A model generated the notes under the pieces. It was not told where the DNA came from, did no database searches, and saw only the letters and a list, made by a program, of their open reading frames with translations. This document shows, one piece after another, positions 16,139 to 32,819 of a stretch of DNA of 37,170 nt (position 1 is the first letter of the stretch; each line of letters begins with the position of its first letter). The position numbers and the translations under genes are program-made. The stretch is taken from NCBI GenBank assembly GCA_020853705.1, contig JADYYK010000112.1, positions 1 to 37,170 on the forward strand. Direction: 5' to 3'. The DNA is from Deltaproteobacteria bacterium. Its GTDB lineage: Bacteria > Myxococcota_A > Polyangia > Haliangiales > JADYYK01.

Positions 16139-16939
16139 CTACCTGGTCAGCGCGAGCTTGTCGCCCTGCCAGGTGAAGCGCGACACGCCGTCCTTGCAGT
16201 TGTCGGCGTCGCTCTTCGAGGCCTTGCGGCCGTGCTTGCTGTGGGTCGTGGTGATGACCAGGACCGGCTTGCCGGCGGCGTCCTTCTCGATGGCGGCGCT
16301 GCCGTCACAGCTGACCTCCTCGGCCGCGGTCTCGACCGCGCCGGCGGTCTCGAAGGCGTAGGTGGTGGACAGCAGCGATGTCAGCTCGGTGCCGCCGAGC
16401 TTGACCAGGTTGGCGACGTGGCTCAGGTAGCCGTGGCGATCATCGGAGGCGTTGATCAGGACCTCGTCGATGCCGTCACCGTCGAAGTCGGCGGCACCGA
16501 CCAGCGCGGTGCTGCCCTGCTCCGCGAAGCTGGGCGGCACCTCGTCGGTGAGCTTCCAGGTCGCCTTGCGAGTCGGATCGAAGGCAGCCCAGTTGTCATG
16601 CGCCTCGCCATCGACGAAGACCAGCGCGGTGCCGACGATGACGGCGCCGCCCATGAACTTGCCGACGACGCAGCTGGTGCTCACGACCTCGGTGCCGGGC
16701 GGCACGCCGTGCGCGGCGCCGATCATCTGGCCCAGCTTGGCCGCCTCCGGGCAGCCGACCAGCGGCTCGGCCACGGCCGCGGTGTCCGGAGCGTCGCCCG
16801 CCACCGGGCTGGCGCTGGCCGCGATCGCCGTCGGACTGACCACCGGCGGGGCCGCGGGCTTGTCGGCCCGCTTCGCCTTCTTGCAGCCCGTGATCCCCAG
16901 CACTGTCAGGGCCATCATCAGGTATCCACTCGCGCGCAT
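16139..16939 (-). CDS. Lipoprotein with FG-GAP/VCBS-like calcium loop
   Basis: 266 residues from ATG 16939, preceded by GGAAGG at good spacing; an upstream ATG at 16963 gives an unlikely leader. Signal peptide with LGITGC (Cys19), then a Lys/Pro/Ala-rich linker to about residue 60. The middle contains ADFDGDGIDEVLI, the Asp-rich metal-binding turn of FG-GAP/VCBS repeats, and four or more cysteines. Probably an envelope-anchored beta-propeller fragment of unknown ligand. It converges with the alcohol dehydrogenase gene across 18 bp. Confidence 0.83.
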   Translation of the reverse strand: MRASGYLMMALTVLGITGCKKAKRADKPAAPPVVSPTAIAASASPVAGDAPDTAAVAEPLVGCPEAAKLGQMIGAAHGVPPGTEVVSTSCVVGKFMGGAVIVGTALVFVDGEAHDNWAAFDPTRKATWKLTDEVPPSFAEQGSTALVGAADFDGDGIDEVLINASDDRHGYLSHVANLVKLGGTELTSLLSTTYAFETAGAVETAAEEVSCDGSAAIEKDAAGKPVLVITTTHSKHGRKASKSDADNCKDGVSRFTWQGDKLALTR

Positions 16940-17036
16940 CGCCCATCCTTCCCCAGGCCACATCCGGCCGGCTGAAAAACGCCCATATCACGCCCGCCCA
17001 TTCCAGCGCGCGACAAACTCTTGCTACCCTGCGCCG

Positions 17037-17405
17037 GTGCCCACGCCCGCCACGCCCGCCCCCGACCAGCTCGACGCCCTGCTGACCGAGCTGCGCGCCT
17101 TCGTCGCCGAGCGCGACTGGCAGCAGTTCCACGACCCCAAGAACCTCAGCATGGCCATCGCCTCCGAGGTCGGCGAGCTGACCGCGTTGTTCCGCTGGGT
17201 CGCCGGCCCCGACGCCGACGCGCGCGCCCACGACCCCGCGCATCGCCCCGCCATCCTCGACGAGCTGGCCGACGTCGCCATCACCACGCTGCTGCTGGCC
17301 GACCGCATCGGCGCCGACCTGCCCGCCGCCATCCGCGCCAAGCTGGTCAAGAATCGCGCCAAGTACCCCGTGGCCACCGCGCGCGGCCGCGCCGACCGTC
17401 CGTGA
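17037..17405 (+). CDS. MazG-like nucleotide pyrophosphohydrolase
   Basis: 122 residues from GTG 17037, where family similarity begins; the open frame further upstream lies in antisense lipoprotein sequence. The MazG/dCTPase metal motifs are present: SEVGEL with Glu44 and Glu47, and DELADV with Glu76 and Asp79, in an all-helical protein beginning LDALLTELRAFVAERDWQQFHDPKNLSMA. This matches the RS21-C6/dCTP pyrophosphatase branch that hydrolyses (modified) dCTP or other NTPs to the monophosphate and so cleans the nucleotide pool. Divergent from the FG-GAP-like lipoprotein. Confidence 0.9.
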   Translation: MPTPATPAPDQLDALLTELRAFVAERDWQQFHDPKNLSMAIASEVGELTALFRWVAGPDADARAHDPAHRPAILDELADVAITTLLLADRIGADLPAAIRAKLVKNRAKYPVATARGRADRP

Positions 17406-17419
17406 AGCGACCGGTCGCT
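17406..17419. terminator. Perfect 14-bp palindrome between convergent genes
   Basis: AGCGACCGGTCGCT begins on the base after the MazG-like stop and can form a 5-bp stem with a CCGG loop on either strand. It lies in the 37-bp gap to the convergent methyltransferase stop. No T-run follows, so an intrinsic terminator is only possible, not shown. Confidence 0.4.
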
Positions 17420-17442
17420 GCGCGGACGCTCCGGCTCCGGCC

Positions 17443-18825
17443 CTAGCGCACCAGCAGGATCAGGTGCTCGCGCTTGGCGGTGCCCGCGAAGGCCTCGCGC
17501 TCCTCGGGCCCGAACGCCGGCCGCGTCTGCGACGCCACCGCCACGAACTTCAGCCCCGCCGGCCCGGCCACGCGCTCGACCACGACGTCCGCCAGCACCG
17601 GCTTGCCCGCCGCCACCGAGTCGCCCATCACGAGCAGCGCCGCGCCGCCGGGGCACAGCACGCGCGCCATCTCGGCCAGCGTCAGCCCCAGCTCGGCCTC
17701 GAAGCGCGCCGTCGAGCCCGGGGTCTCGCCGCGCCGCCGCGCCCCCAGCTCGCGGGCATCGGCACCGCGCGGCACCTTGACCTCGACCGGCGCCGGCTGG
17801 TGCTTGCCGCGCGCCGCGCCCGGCTTGTGGCCGAGGCCCAGCAGCGTCAGGCGCAGCGCGTGCTGCTCGAGGTAGTCATAGGTGCCCTGGTACGGCGGCG
17901 AGGTGATGACCAGATCGAAGCTGCCATCCGGGAAGGGCAGCTTGCGCGCGTCACCCAGGTGCGGCTCCGGCGGCGGCGTGCCCGCGGGCACCAGGCTGAC
18001 GTACTCGGCCAGCCGCTGCACCAGCTCCTCGGCCTTGCGCACGAACATGCGCGTCGGCAGGCCGCGCCCGATCTGCTTGTCGACCATCTGATCGACCACG
18101 GCGTCGGTCCGCTGCCTTGACACCTTGACAAGGATCGACGACAGCAAGAGCCGCAGCGCATCGTTGATCGCCGGCGCATGCCGGGCCGCGTCGAGCTCCT
18201 CGATGAGCCCCGCCAGCTCCAGCCGCACGTGCGGCGCGAACCACTCCGCGGTGGCCGCCGGCGCGATGCGCGGATCGGGCCGGACCCGCTTGCGCACGCG
18301 CTGGTTCGAGCGCTCGCCGATGGCGCGCGCCGCCGCCAGCAGCTGCTCCAGCTCGGCCGCGCTCCAGGCCCAGGTCTTGACCCGCGCCAGCATCACCGCC
18401 AGCGGATTGATGTCGACGCCGGCCGCCGCGCGCCCCGCCAGCGCGGCCTCCACCAGCGTGGTCCCCGACCCCGCGAAGGGATCCAGCACCGCGCGCGCCC
18501 TCGGCATGTCGGCCAGCACGGCGCGCACGATGGCCGGGTGCATGCGCGCCGGATAGGCGTGAAAGCCATGCACGTGCGCGCGCCCGTCATCGTCGGGTGA
18601 CACGTCGAACCAGCGCGCCAGCTGCGCCGCCTCGCGGGCGTGGCCGCGCAGCGCCGACGGCCCACCCACGTTCGACAGCGAGCGCCGCTGCCGGGGCGCC
18701 GCCCCCGCCGGCGAGCGCACCGCCTCCGCCGTGCGCGGCGTGGCCGGCACCACGGGCTGGCGCTGCCGGGGCGGCCCAGCCGGCCGGCCCTTCGAACCGC
18801 GGTCGCGATCGCGCTTCTCGGTCAC
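17443..18825 (-). CDS. Orphan DNA methyltransferase (N4-cytosine/N6-adenine type)
   Basis: 460 residues from GTG 18825. The frame stays open to 19146, but the longer N-terminus has no domain character and would overlap DUF971. The SAM-binding motif I is DPFAGSGTTLVEA (115-127) and catalytic motif IV is TSPPY (308-312), in order I then IV with about 190 residues between, which may hold target recognition. The HGFHAYPARMHP segment before motif I is typical of this methylase group. SPPY indicates amino-methylation of DNA bases rather than C5 methylation. The first 55 residues are basic and Pro/Arg-rich. No restriction gene lies beside it, so it is probably solitary and epigenetic. A tRNA guanine-N2 methylase is less likely because there is no THUMP domain. 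Confidence 0.85.
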   Translation of the reverse strand: MTEKRDRDRGSKGRPAGPPRQRQPVVPATPRTAEAVRSPAGAAPRQRRSLSNVGGPSALRGHAREAAQLARWFDVSPDDDGRAHVHGFHAYPARMHPAIVRAVLADMPRARAVLDPFAGSGTTLVEAALAGRAAAGVDINPLAVMLARVKTWAWSAAELEQLLAAARAIGERSNQRVRKRVRPDPRIAPAATAEWFAPHVRLELAGLIEELDAARHAPAINDALRLLLSSILVKVSRQRTDAVVDQMVDKQIGRGLPTRMFVRKAEELVQRLAEYVSLVPAGTPPPEPHLGDARKLPFPDGSFDLVITSPPYQGTYDYLEQHALRLTLLGLGHKPGAARGKHQPAPVEVKVPRGADARELGARRRGETPGSTARFEAELGLTLAEMARVLCPGGAALLVMGDSVAAGKPVLADVVVERVAGPAGLKFVAVASQTRPAFGPEEREAFAGTAKREHLILLVR

Positions 18826-18903
18826 GCCCGCTTCTAGCACGATCCCCGCCGATCCACGCCGTCTGCTTGACGCCATCGGGCGATCGGTGCACAGCTTCCT
18901 GCG

Positions 18904-19281
18904 ATGTCCCTCCCGATCGAGATTGCAGGGCTGCTGCGGCAGAACGTCACCATCACCTGGGACGACGACCACGTCAGCGTGTACCCGTCGCGGGACCTGC
19001 GCCTGCACTGTCGCTGCGCCGAGTGCGTGCACGAGTGGAGCGGCCAGCCCCTGCTCGATCCCAGCAAGATCCCCGAGCGCCTGACGGTGAAGCACATCGA
19101 GATCGTCGGCCAGTACGCGGTGCGCTTCGAGTTCTCCGACGGCCACGGCCTCGGGATCTACCGCTTCCGCGAGCTGCGCGAGCGCTGCCCGTGCGAGGCC
19201 TGCGTGGCCGCTCTGGCCGCGCGCCCGCCCGCCCCCGGCCCCAGCATCGGCATCCCCATCAACCGGAAGCCGACCCCATGA
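18904..19281 (+). CDS. DUF971 (GBBH-like N-terminal domain) protein
   Basis: 125 residues, almost entirely one DUF971 domain: ITWDDDHVSVYPSRDLRLHCRCAECVHEWSG, then VKHIEIVGQYAVRFEFSDGHGLGIYRFRELRERC. Cysteines in CRCAEC and CPCEAC may bind a metal; the domain is related to the N-terminal domain of gamma-butyrobetaine hydroxylase and is often found near Fe-S carrier genes. A role in metal handling is an inference. Its stop overlaps the ATG of the nitroreductase (ATGA), so the two are coupled. Confidence 0.9.
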   Translation: MSLPIEIAGLLRQNVTITWDDDHVSVYPSRDLRLHCRCAECVHEWSGQPLLDPSKIPERLTVKHIEIVGQYAVRFEFSDGHGLGIYRFRELRERCPCEACVAALAARPPAPGPSIGIPINRKPTP

Positions 19282-19936
19282 CCGTCAAGGACGCCCTGGC
19301 CGCGCGCAAGTCGGTGCGCGCCTTCCGCCCCGACCCGGTGCCCGCCGAGGTGCTCGAGGAGCTGTTCACCACCGCGCAGCGCGCCCCGTCGTGGTGCAAC
19401 ATCCAGCCCTGGCGCGCCGTGGTCACCAGCGGCGCCGCCACCACGCGGCTGCGCGACGCCCTGCTCGAGGCCACCCGCACCGGCATGCCAGCGCCCGACG
19501 CCGGCTTCCCCATCGACTACCCCGAGCCCTACGGCAGCCACCGCAAGGAGTGCGGCAAGGTCCTGTATGGCGCCATGGGGATCGCGCGTGACGACAAGGC
19601 CGGCCGCTTCGACGCCTGGCTGCGCAACTACCAGCTGTTCGGCGCCCCGCACGCGGTCATGGTCTCGATGGCGCGCACCTGGGGGATCTATGGCGCGCTC
19701 GACGTCGGCTGCTGGCTGCAGTCCCTGATGTTGACCGCGACCGAGCTGGGCCTCGCCACCTGTGCGCAGGCCAGCCTGGGCGCCTACCCCGGCGTCGCGC
19801 GCGCCGTGTGCGCCATCCCCGACGACGAGCAGCTGCTGTTCGGCCTCTCGCTCGGCTACGAGGACAGCGCGGCGCCGGTCAACGAGGCCCGCACCAGCCG
19901 CTCGCCGCTGCCCGCCAACGTCCGCTTCCTCACGAC

Positions 19937-19940
<4 letters not shown>
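19278..19940 (+). CDS. Nitroreductase-family FMN oxidoreductase
   Basis: 220 residues from ATG 19278, which overlaps the DUF971 stop by 4 bp; the same frame is open much further upstream but without domain character. Nitroreductase hallmarks: RKSVRAFRPDPVP at the N-terminus (FMN phosphate contact), APSWCNIQPWRAVVTSG, and a C-terminal GLATCAQASLGAYPGVARAV with a dimer-forming helix. It reduces nitro, quinone or enone groups with NAD(P)H through FMN. The physiological substrate is not evident. Its TAG stop shares CTAG with the stop of the convergent TPR-like gene. Confidence 0.92.
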
Positions 19941-20913
<973 letters not shown>

Positions 20914-20914
<1 letters not shown>

Positions 20915-21285
20915 TACTCCACCGGATCGCCCCGGCACTCACCGATCGACAGCTCGGGATTGTCGGAGAAGAACTCACCACACGCGGTGTCCAGCACCGG
21001 CCCCTCGTTGCGGGTCTGCCCCAGATAGCGGGTGCACGGCGACACCGAGATGTCGAACCCCGCCGGATCGGTCGACGCACCGGCCAGACACTGCTGACAG
21101 CAGGTCGCGCGCAGCGCCACCGGATCGACCACCGGCGGCCCGGCGTCGACCATGGCGAGCGGCGCCGGCGTCGCGCTGGGCGACGGTGTCACCAGGGGCG
21201 ACGGCGACGGCGGCTGCCCCGCACCCGGCCGCTTGCACGCGCACGCCGTGATCAGCATCAGCCCCACGATGACCAGGTTCCTCAT
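20914..21285 (-). CDS. Small Cys-rich lipoprotein
   Basis: 123 residues from ATG 21285; the five residues upstream in the open frame are ignored because the signal peptide starts here ([14 protein letters not shown], lipidated Cys15 or Cys17). A Pro/Ser/Thr-rich linker to about residue 45 is followed by a short domain with CCQQC, a Cys-Thr-Arg site, and further Cys near the end (TACGEFF, GECRGD). The even number of cysteines suggests disulfides in the periplasm. Family not recognised. Its stop shares a base with the GTG of the TPR-like gene, so the two are coupled and may interact. Confidence 0.78.
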
Positions 21286-21338
21286 GCGCGAATCGTACAC
21301 CGGTTGACCCGCCGCCGGTTCCAGCCTACGGATCCGAC

Positions 21339-23495
<2,157 letters not shown>

Positions 23496-23561
23496 CGCAG
23501 GAAATGAGAGCGAAACACGGGCGGGTGATCCTGCCCGGGTTCTCAATCTCTACCCCCATGT

Positions 23562-23566
23562 AGGAG
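23562..23566 (+). promoter_or_regulatory. Ribosome site setting a TTG start
   Basis: AGGAG four bases before TTG 23571. No ATG or GTG in frame gives a complete receiver domain, so this site decides the unusual TTG start of the response regulator. A weak hairpin (GGGCGGG-TGAT-CCTGCCC, one wobble) sits just upstream at about 23520-23537 and has no T-run. Confidence 0.75.
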
Positions 23567-23570
23567 CACC

Positions 23571-24263
23571 TTGCGCGTCGTCATCGTCACCGCGGATCCC
23601 CAGGCCCCGTCCATCGCAGGTTCGATCGGTGACGCGCTCGACGACCTCGGCTGCTCGCAGACCGCGGTCAACTTCGACCTCGAGGGCTTCTCGCGGGCGG
23701 TCATCGCGCCGCCGCGCCCGACCCTGATCGTGATCGATACCCCCGGTCGCATCCTCTCGGGGCTGGCCCTGCTGCGCAAGCTGCGCATCCACGAGGACGT
23801 CCACGGCCTGCCCTTCCTGATGGTCGTGGATCCCAAGGAGCTGGGCTCGCTGGCGCGCGCCGAGAGCGCCCCCGACGACGTCATCCTGGCCCCGGTGCTG
23901 TCGACCGAGCTGCACGCCCGCATGCGCCTCATCGACCGTCGCTTCGCCGACTTCGAGAACGAGGAGCGCCTGCAGGTCGGTGACCTGGTCATCGACATGT
24001 CGGGCTACGAGGCGGTGCTGTCGGGCCGTCCGCTCGACCTGACCCGGCAGGAGTTCGAGCTGCTGTCCTGCCTGGCCAGCGCGTCGGGCCGCATGCTGTC
24101 GCGCGAGCAGCTGCTGGAGCGCGCCTGGGGCCCCGACTATGACGGCGGCGCGCGCACGGTCGACGTCCACATCCGTCGGCTGCGCTCCAAGCTGGGACCG
24201 CTGGCGGAGCGCATCGAGACGGTGCGCGGCGGTGGCTACCGCATGCGCGCACCGCAGCGGTGA
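23571..24263 (+). CDS. OmpR/PhoB-type response regulator with degenerate receiver
   Basis: 230 residues from TTG 23571. The C-terminal winged helix is canonical (GDLVIDMSGYEAVLSGRPLDLTRQEFELLSCLA, then RTVDVHIRRLRSKLG and VRGGGYRM), giving tandem half-site DNA binding. The N-terminal receiver keeps Asp56 (LIVIDTPG), but only one of the two acidic residues after beta-1 (Asp9 in VTADP), has Val-Val where the switch Thr/Ser should be (PFLMVVDPK), and Ala107 replaces the invariant Lys before Pro (LAPVL). Phosphorylation-independent control is therefore likely. No histidine kinase gene is adjacent. It converges with the SEC-C gene. Confidence 0.88.
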   Translation: MRVVIVTADPQAPSIAGSIGDALDDLGCSQTAVNFDLEGFSRAVIAPPRPTLIVIDTPGRILSGLALLRKLRIHEDVHGLPFLMVVDPKELGSLARAESAPDDVILAPVLSTELHARMRLIDRRFADFENEERLQVGDLVIDMSGYEAVLSGRPLDLTRQEFELLSCLASASGRMLSREQLLERAWGPDYDGGARTVDVHIRRLRSKLGPLAERIETVRGGGYRMRAPQR

Positions 24264-24328
24264 GCCGGGCCCGGACGTTCAGTTGTGGATGGCTGCAGCG
24301 GCGGAGGGGCGGGAGGGGCGGGCGGCGG

Positions 24329-24952
24329 TTACGACGCGTCGGCGGCGCCGTGGCACTTCTTGAACTTCTTGCCCGAGCCACAAGTACACGGATCGTTACG
24401 ACCGACCTTGGGACCTGACCGGATGGGCTCCAGCGAGCGCGGGGTCTGCCCGGCCACGGCGTCGTCATAGGTCGCCATGACCGTGTGCAGGATTCCGCGC
24501 AGCATCATCTTGTGGTCCATCGACAGGTGCTCGGCCTCATCGGCGATGACCTTGTCGAGGTGAGCCACCAGGACCGGCTGGCGCGTCTCCAGCGGCCGCT
24601 TGGGGGTATCGCCCTCGCCGCTGAGCGACTTCTCGGCGGCCTCGATATCGCCCGGCCGCACCCGCTTGAGCCCGTAGCCGAAGCACTTCTCGTACATCCG
24701 GGTGATCAGCGCCGCCTCGAGGATGCCGGCGCTGGACACCGCAGGCCCTTCGGCCTGGGTCTTGTTCACGATGTACTGAGAGATCGCGGGCTGCGCGCGG
24801 CCGAAATCAGAGGCCAGGCGCTGGGCCTGCTTCAGCGTGGTGGCCGCGGCGTCGGTCTCGCTCAGCACCTTGTCGATGGCGAGCTGGGTGACGGCCGTGG
24901 CGGGGAGCGAGGTGGCGGCGGCGCCACCCTGGTCGGTATCGGTGTCGGTCAT
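24329..24952 (-). CDS. SEC-C zinc-motif protein
   Basis: 207 residues. The C-terminus is a perfect SEC-C motif ([19 protein letters not shown]) with zinc ligands Cys189, Cys191, Cys200 and His201, as at the end of SecA. The preceding 180 residues are helical, Ala/Thr/Glu-rich, with no recognised catalytic domain. The N-terminus has an Asp-Thr repeat (MTDTDTD). SEC-C motifs bind zinc and ribosomes or nucleic-acid complexes. The gene lies 25 bp downstream of the winged-helix gene on the same strand and is probably co-transcribed. Function unknown. Confidence 0.85.
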   Translation of the reverse strand: MTDTDTDQGGAAATSLPATAVTQLAIDKVLSETDAAATTLKQAQRLASDFGRAQPAISQYIVNKTQAEGPAVSSAGILEAALITRMYEKCFGYGLKRVRPGDIEAAEKSLSGEGDTPKRPLETRQPVLVAHLDKVIADEAEHLSMDHKMMLRGILHTVMATYDDAVAGQTPRSLEPIRSGPKVGRNDPCTCGSGKKFKKCHGAADAS

Positions 24953-24977
24953 TGTCCCGAGGGGGGTGGAGGGCAGT

Positions 24978-25355
24978 CTAGGCGAACGGGTAGGTATCGT
25001 TGAAGAAGCTGCGGCCGGCGTCGTTGAGGCGGAACTCGGTGACGCGGTTGACGCCCTCGCCGCGCGAGCGCGACTCGACGAAGGTGGTGGCGCGGGTGCG
25101 CAGCACCTTGCGGACGTTCTCGGCCAGGATGGGCAGGTTGCGCGAGGTGGCAGCCGCGGCGATCTCGCGCGCGGTCAGGTAGCCCTCGGGCGCCTCGGTC
25201 GGAACCGAGGCCAGCGCGACCAGGACCTTGTACAGCTGATCCTTGTTCAGCGGTGTGCGCGTGGGGTCGTTGTTGCGCTGTGCATCGACGTGCTTGATGA
25301 GCAGCGGATTGGCGTTGGCGTTGGCGGTCTCGGTGGTCGTGTTCTCAGCGTTCAT
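24978..25355 (-). CDS. Small winged-helix-like protein
   Basis: 125 residues from ATG 25355, with GGGAG a few bases upstream; the longer frame to 25385 lacks a site. After a Thr/Asn/Ala N-terminus, residues 35-120 have winged-helix spacing: [46 protein letters not shown], then a wing and strand ([17 protein letters not shown]). Likely a DNA-binding or protein-interaction wHTH; no named family recognised. First gene of a two-gene unit with the SEC-C protein, just downstream of the WYL/SbcCD operon. Confidence 0.7.
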   Translation of the reverse strand: MNAENTTTETANANANPLLIKHVDAQRNNDPTRTPLNKDQLYKVLVALASVPTEAPEGYLTAREIAAAATSRNLPILAENVRKVLRTRATTFVESRSRGEGVNRVTEFRLNDAGRSFFNDTYPFA

Positions 25356-25391
25356 GGCTCCCTCAGTCCCCGTCGTCGATTCCATCGGCGC

Positions 25392-25420
25392 AGATTGCCG
25401 ATTCAGGGGGTCCCTGTCAA
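25392..25420 (-). promoter_or_regulatory. Candidate promoter for the winged-helix/SEC-C unit
   Basis: On the minus strand a perfect TTGACA (25415-25420) is followed 17 bp later by CAATCT (25392-25397), a weak -10. The region also contains two direct GGCGATCTCG repeats at 25446-25455 and 25458-25467 (12-bp period) that could bind a regulator. Only the -35 match is strong. Confidence 0.4.
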
Positions 25421-25488
25421 GCGCCTGTATCTATGTGATTGTGCAGGCGATCTCGGGGGCGATCTCGATCGATGCCGACAAATGGCGC

Positions 25489-26492
25489 TCAGGTGGGCAG
25501 ATGGCGTACCCGCATCGCTCGCGCCTCGGCCGCGACCGCCTGCGCGAGCTCGTCCGGCGCCAGCACACGCGCGTGTCTGCCGAGCCCGAGGACGAAGCGC
25601 ACCAGCCAGTCGCGATCCGATCCCGCGAGGTGCAGCACGGCGCCGCCGTCTGCCTCCGGCCGCAGTGATTCAGGTGGAAACTTGCCGGCCACTCGCGCCG
25701 CGGCGATGGCGTCGAGGCGCACGCGCGCCTCACCTGCCTCGCGCTTGCCGAAGAACAGCCGATCTCTGCGGTAGCTCTCGAGGTCGAAGTCCGTGGGCAC
25801 TTCGAAATGCGCCTCACCAACCTCCAGCTCGCTGATCCGATCGAGCCTGAACAGCCGCGGCCCATCATGGACGTGGCAGCGCCCGACGACGTACCAGCTG
25901 CCGGCATGGTGGATCATCCCGTAGGGATCGAGCCCGCGCCGGCTCGGCGTCTTGCCGCCCTCGCGCGTGTGCGCGAAGTGCACCACCAGCCGATCACGGA
26001 TCGCGCGCCTCAGCTCCGGCACCAGCGTCAGCCCCGCCCCGCTACCCGCGATCACCACCAGATGATCGAACAGCCCCTCCAGCCCGGGCGCCGCCGCCCC
26101 CAGAAGTCCCCGGATCTTTGCCTCCGCCGCGTCGAGCGCCTGCTGCTCGCGGACATCCAGCTCGCGCAGCGCCCGCGTCCCCATCAGCAGCGAGAACGCC
26201 TCCGCCACCGTCAACGTCAGCGGCCGCGTCAGCCGCTGCGGCAGATGCACCTGCGCGCGCCCCTTCTCGACACTGACCGCGACGAACTCTCCCGGATCCC
26301 CTCGCGGTGGTCCGACCTGTGCGAGGAGCCCGAGATCCTCCACCAGCTGCCCGACCCCCACCCCGAGCTCCCTGGCCAGCAGCCCGAGCGGCGCCCCACC
26401 CTCCTTGCTGTCCCTCAGCGCCCGCGGCACCAGATACAGCAGTCGCCTCAACCGCTCGCCGACCTCACTCTGCTTCTCTCCCTTCACCCCGC

Positions 26493-26496
<4 letters not shown>
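25489..26496 (-). CDS. WYL-domain transcriptional regulator (second of pair)
   Basis: 335 residues from GTG 26496, which overlaps the stop of the first WYL gene by 4 bp (GTGA). The N-terminal 75 residues form a winged-helix-type region (LGLLARELGVGVGQLVEDLGLLAQVG). The WYL domain is at about 170-235: DPYGMIHHAGSWYVVGRCH then RLFRLDRISELEV, and a WCX-like C-terminal extension follows (residues 245-330). WYL domains sense ligands, often nucleic acid, and control DNA-damage or phage-defence genes. Paired, overlapping WYL genes recall PafB-PafC of actinobacteria, which act as a heterodimer in response to DNA damage. Placement after sbcDC supports that theme. Confidence 0.88.
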
Positions 26497-27884
<1,388 letters not shown>

Positions 27885-27956
27885 GATGCCCGGCCAACAT
27901 AGCAATGCCGATGCCCGCGCGCTCATGGCCGTGGCGAAAGCCCGGCAGACCGCGCG

Positions 27957-31276
<3,320 letters not shown>

Positions 31277-31280
<4 letters not shown>

Positions 31281-32644
31281 GGCGTGCCCCCGAAGTCGGT
31301 CGCGTCCGGGTGCAGCACCCCGTGCAGCGACGCGATGACCTCGTCGGCATCGCCATCGACCTCACCGCGCAGCGAGCCGGCCTCGCGCCAGCCCTCGATC
31401 AGCCCCAGCAAGCGCGCCTCTGCCGCCTCGGGCACGAGCTGCGCCCCGCGCACCAGCTCGGCCAGCACCTCGCGCCGCAGCGCCGCCAGATCCAGCCCGT
31501 CGTCACCACCCGCCAGCCCTGCAGCGCCGTCATCCAGGCGCAGCTCGATGCGCACCTCCAGCGCCTGCGTGGCCGCGCGCACCGCGGCGTCGACCGCCTC
31601 CAGCCCGATGCGATAACGCCCGAAACGCGCCCGCCCGACCAGCACCACCTGCACGATCGGCTGCGCCCCACCCGGCTTGACCAGCGCCGCCGCCGCCCGC
31701 GCCGCCTCGACCGCGACCGCCTCGCCGCTGTCCAGCGCGCTGACGTCGACCTGGGCGCGCACGATGGGTCGCTTGCGCGTGGCCACGAACGTCACCACCG
31801 GCGCCTGGCCCAGCGTCACATGATAAAAGCCGCGCTCCGGCCGCCGGGTGTCGTCCACGCGGACGTACTCCAGCGAGCCCGGGTTCCACGCCAGCGGCGC
31901 GCGTGCCTCGGCGCCACTCTCGTCAGGCCAGGCATAGCGATAGTGCCCGTGCCCCAGCGCCGCATAGACCACGCGCGGCCGCAGCGCCAGCAGCGCCTCA
32001 CCCTTGACGCTGCCCAGCGGCAGCGCCACCGCCTCGGCCACCGCGGCATGCAGCAGCAGCACCGTCGGCTCCGCCGGCAGCTGGGCCGCCACCTCGGCCA
32101 GCGCGACCTCGGCGCGATTGCCCAGAAAGCCCAGCCCACACAGCGCGATCCCGCCCACGCGCGCGATGGCGCCGCGGTTCGACCACCTGTCGTGGGGCGC
32201 CAGCACCAGCTTGCCGTCGACCCACTCCGGCGCCAGCGTGTACAGCACCTTCTCGTCGGCCAGATAGCGCACCCAGGACGACGACGCCCCCGGCCGCGCG
32301 CGATCGTGGTTGCCCTCGATGGCGTACGCCGGGATGCCGGCCTTGCGCAGCGGCTCCAGCGCGCGGCGCGCCAGGCGCAGCGTGGCCGCCGAGATGTCGC
32401 GCCGGTCGAACAGATCGCCCGCGATCAGGAAGCAGGTCACGCGGGTGCGCACCGCGTGCTCGACCGCGGCCGCCAGGGCGTCGCCATAGTCGTGAAAGCG
32501 CTCGCTGTCCTCGTCACCCAGGCCGAGGTGCACGTCGGCCACGTGGACGAAGCTGGGCGGCCGGTCGGCATCGCCCGGCCTCATGCCCCCGATCAGCTCG
32601 AGCTGCGCACGCATCTTGGTCTCGCCACTGTCTTCGCCGTTCAT
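31277..32644 (-). CDS. sbcD: SbcD/Mre11-type nuclease subunit
   Basis: 455 residues from ATG 32644; a GTG at 32674 is an in-frame alternative without a better site. The calcineurin-like phosphoesterase motifs are present in order: DVHLG (37-41), GDLFD (76-80), GNHD (111-114), LLLHAAV and GHGHY, supplying the two-metal site. The family exonuclease motif is followed by a capping domain and a helical C-terminus that should clamp the SbcC coiled coil. It cuts DNA 3' ends and hairpins together with SbcC. First gene of sbcD-sbcC-WYL-WYL. The annotation stands even though the protein is more divergent than E. coli SbcD. Confidence 0.9.
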
Positions 32645-32709
32645 GCCCACGACGCTGGCACGCCGGTCTGACACAGGATGATCCGCCCATCCCCTCGAAA
32701 ATCAAGCCC

Positions 32710-32755
32710 TGGTATACCAACACCCCTGTGGATACTACATCCTGTATAGATCCAC
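32710..32755. promoter_or_regulatory. Regulatory region between sbcD and the winged-helix gene
   Basis: This AT-richer patch in a 175-bp divergent gap holds a perfect palindrome TGGTATACCA (32710-32719) and a separate inverted repeat GTGGAT (32728-32733) ... ATCCAC (32750-32755) with TATA-like bases between. On the minus strand TATACA (in the GATCTATACAGG context) could be the -10 of the sbcD operon. Candidate operator for a WYL regulator or the winged-helix protein; inference. Confidence 0.45.
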
Positions 32756-32819
32756 TCTGTTACCGCCATTCACGAACAGTTGACACCACCCCCTGCGACG
32801 ATCCACCTTCGCGGTCCAC

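Noticed and set aside
32770..32790. LexA/SOS box (CGAAC half-site near TTGACA)
   Set aside because: Only one half-site resembles a Cheo-type box; the matching GTTCG half is missing.
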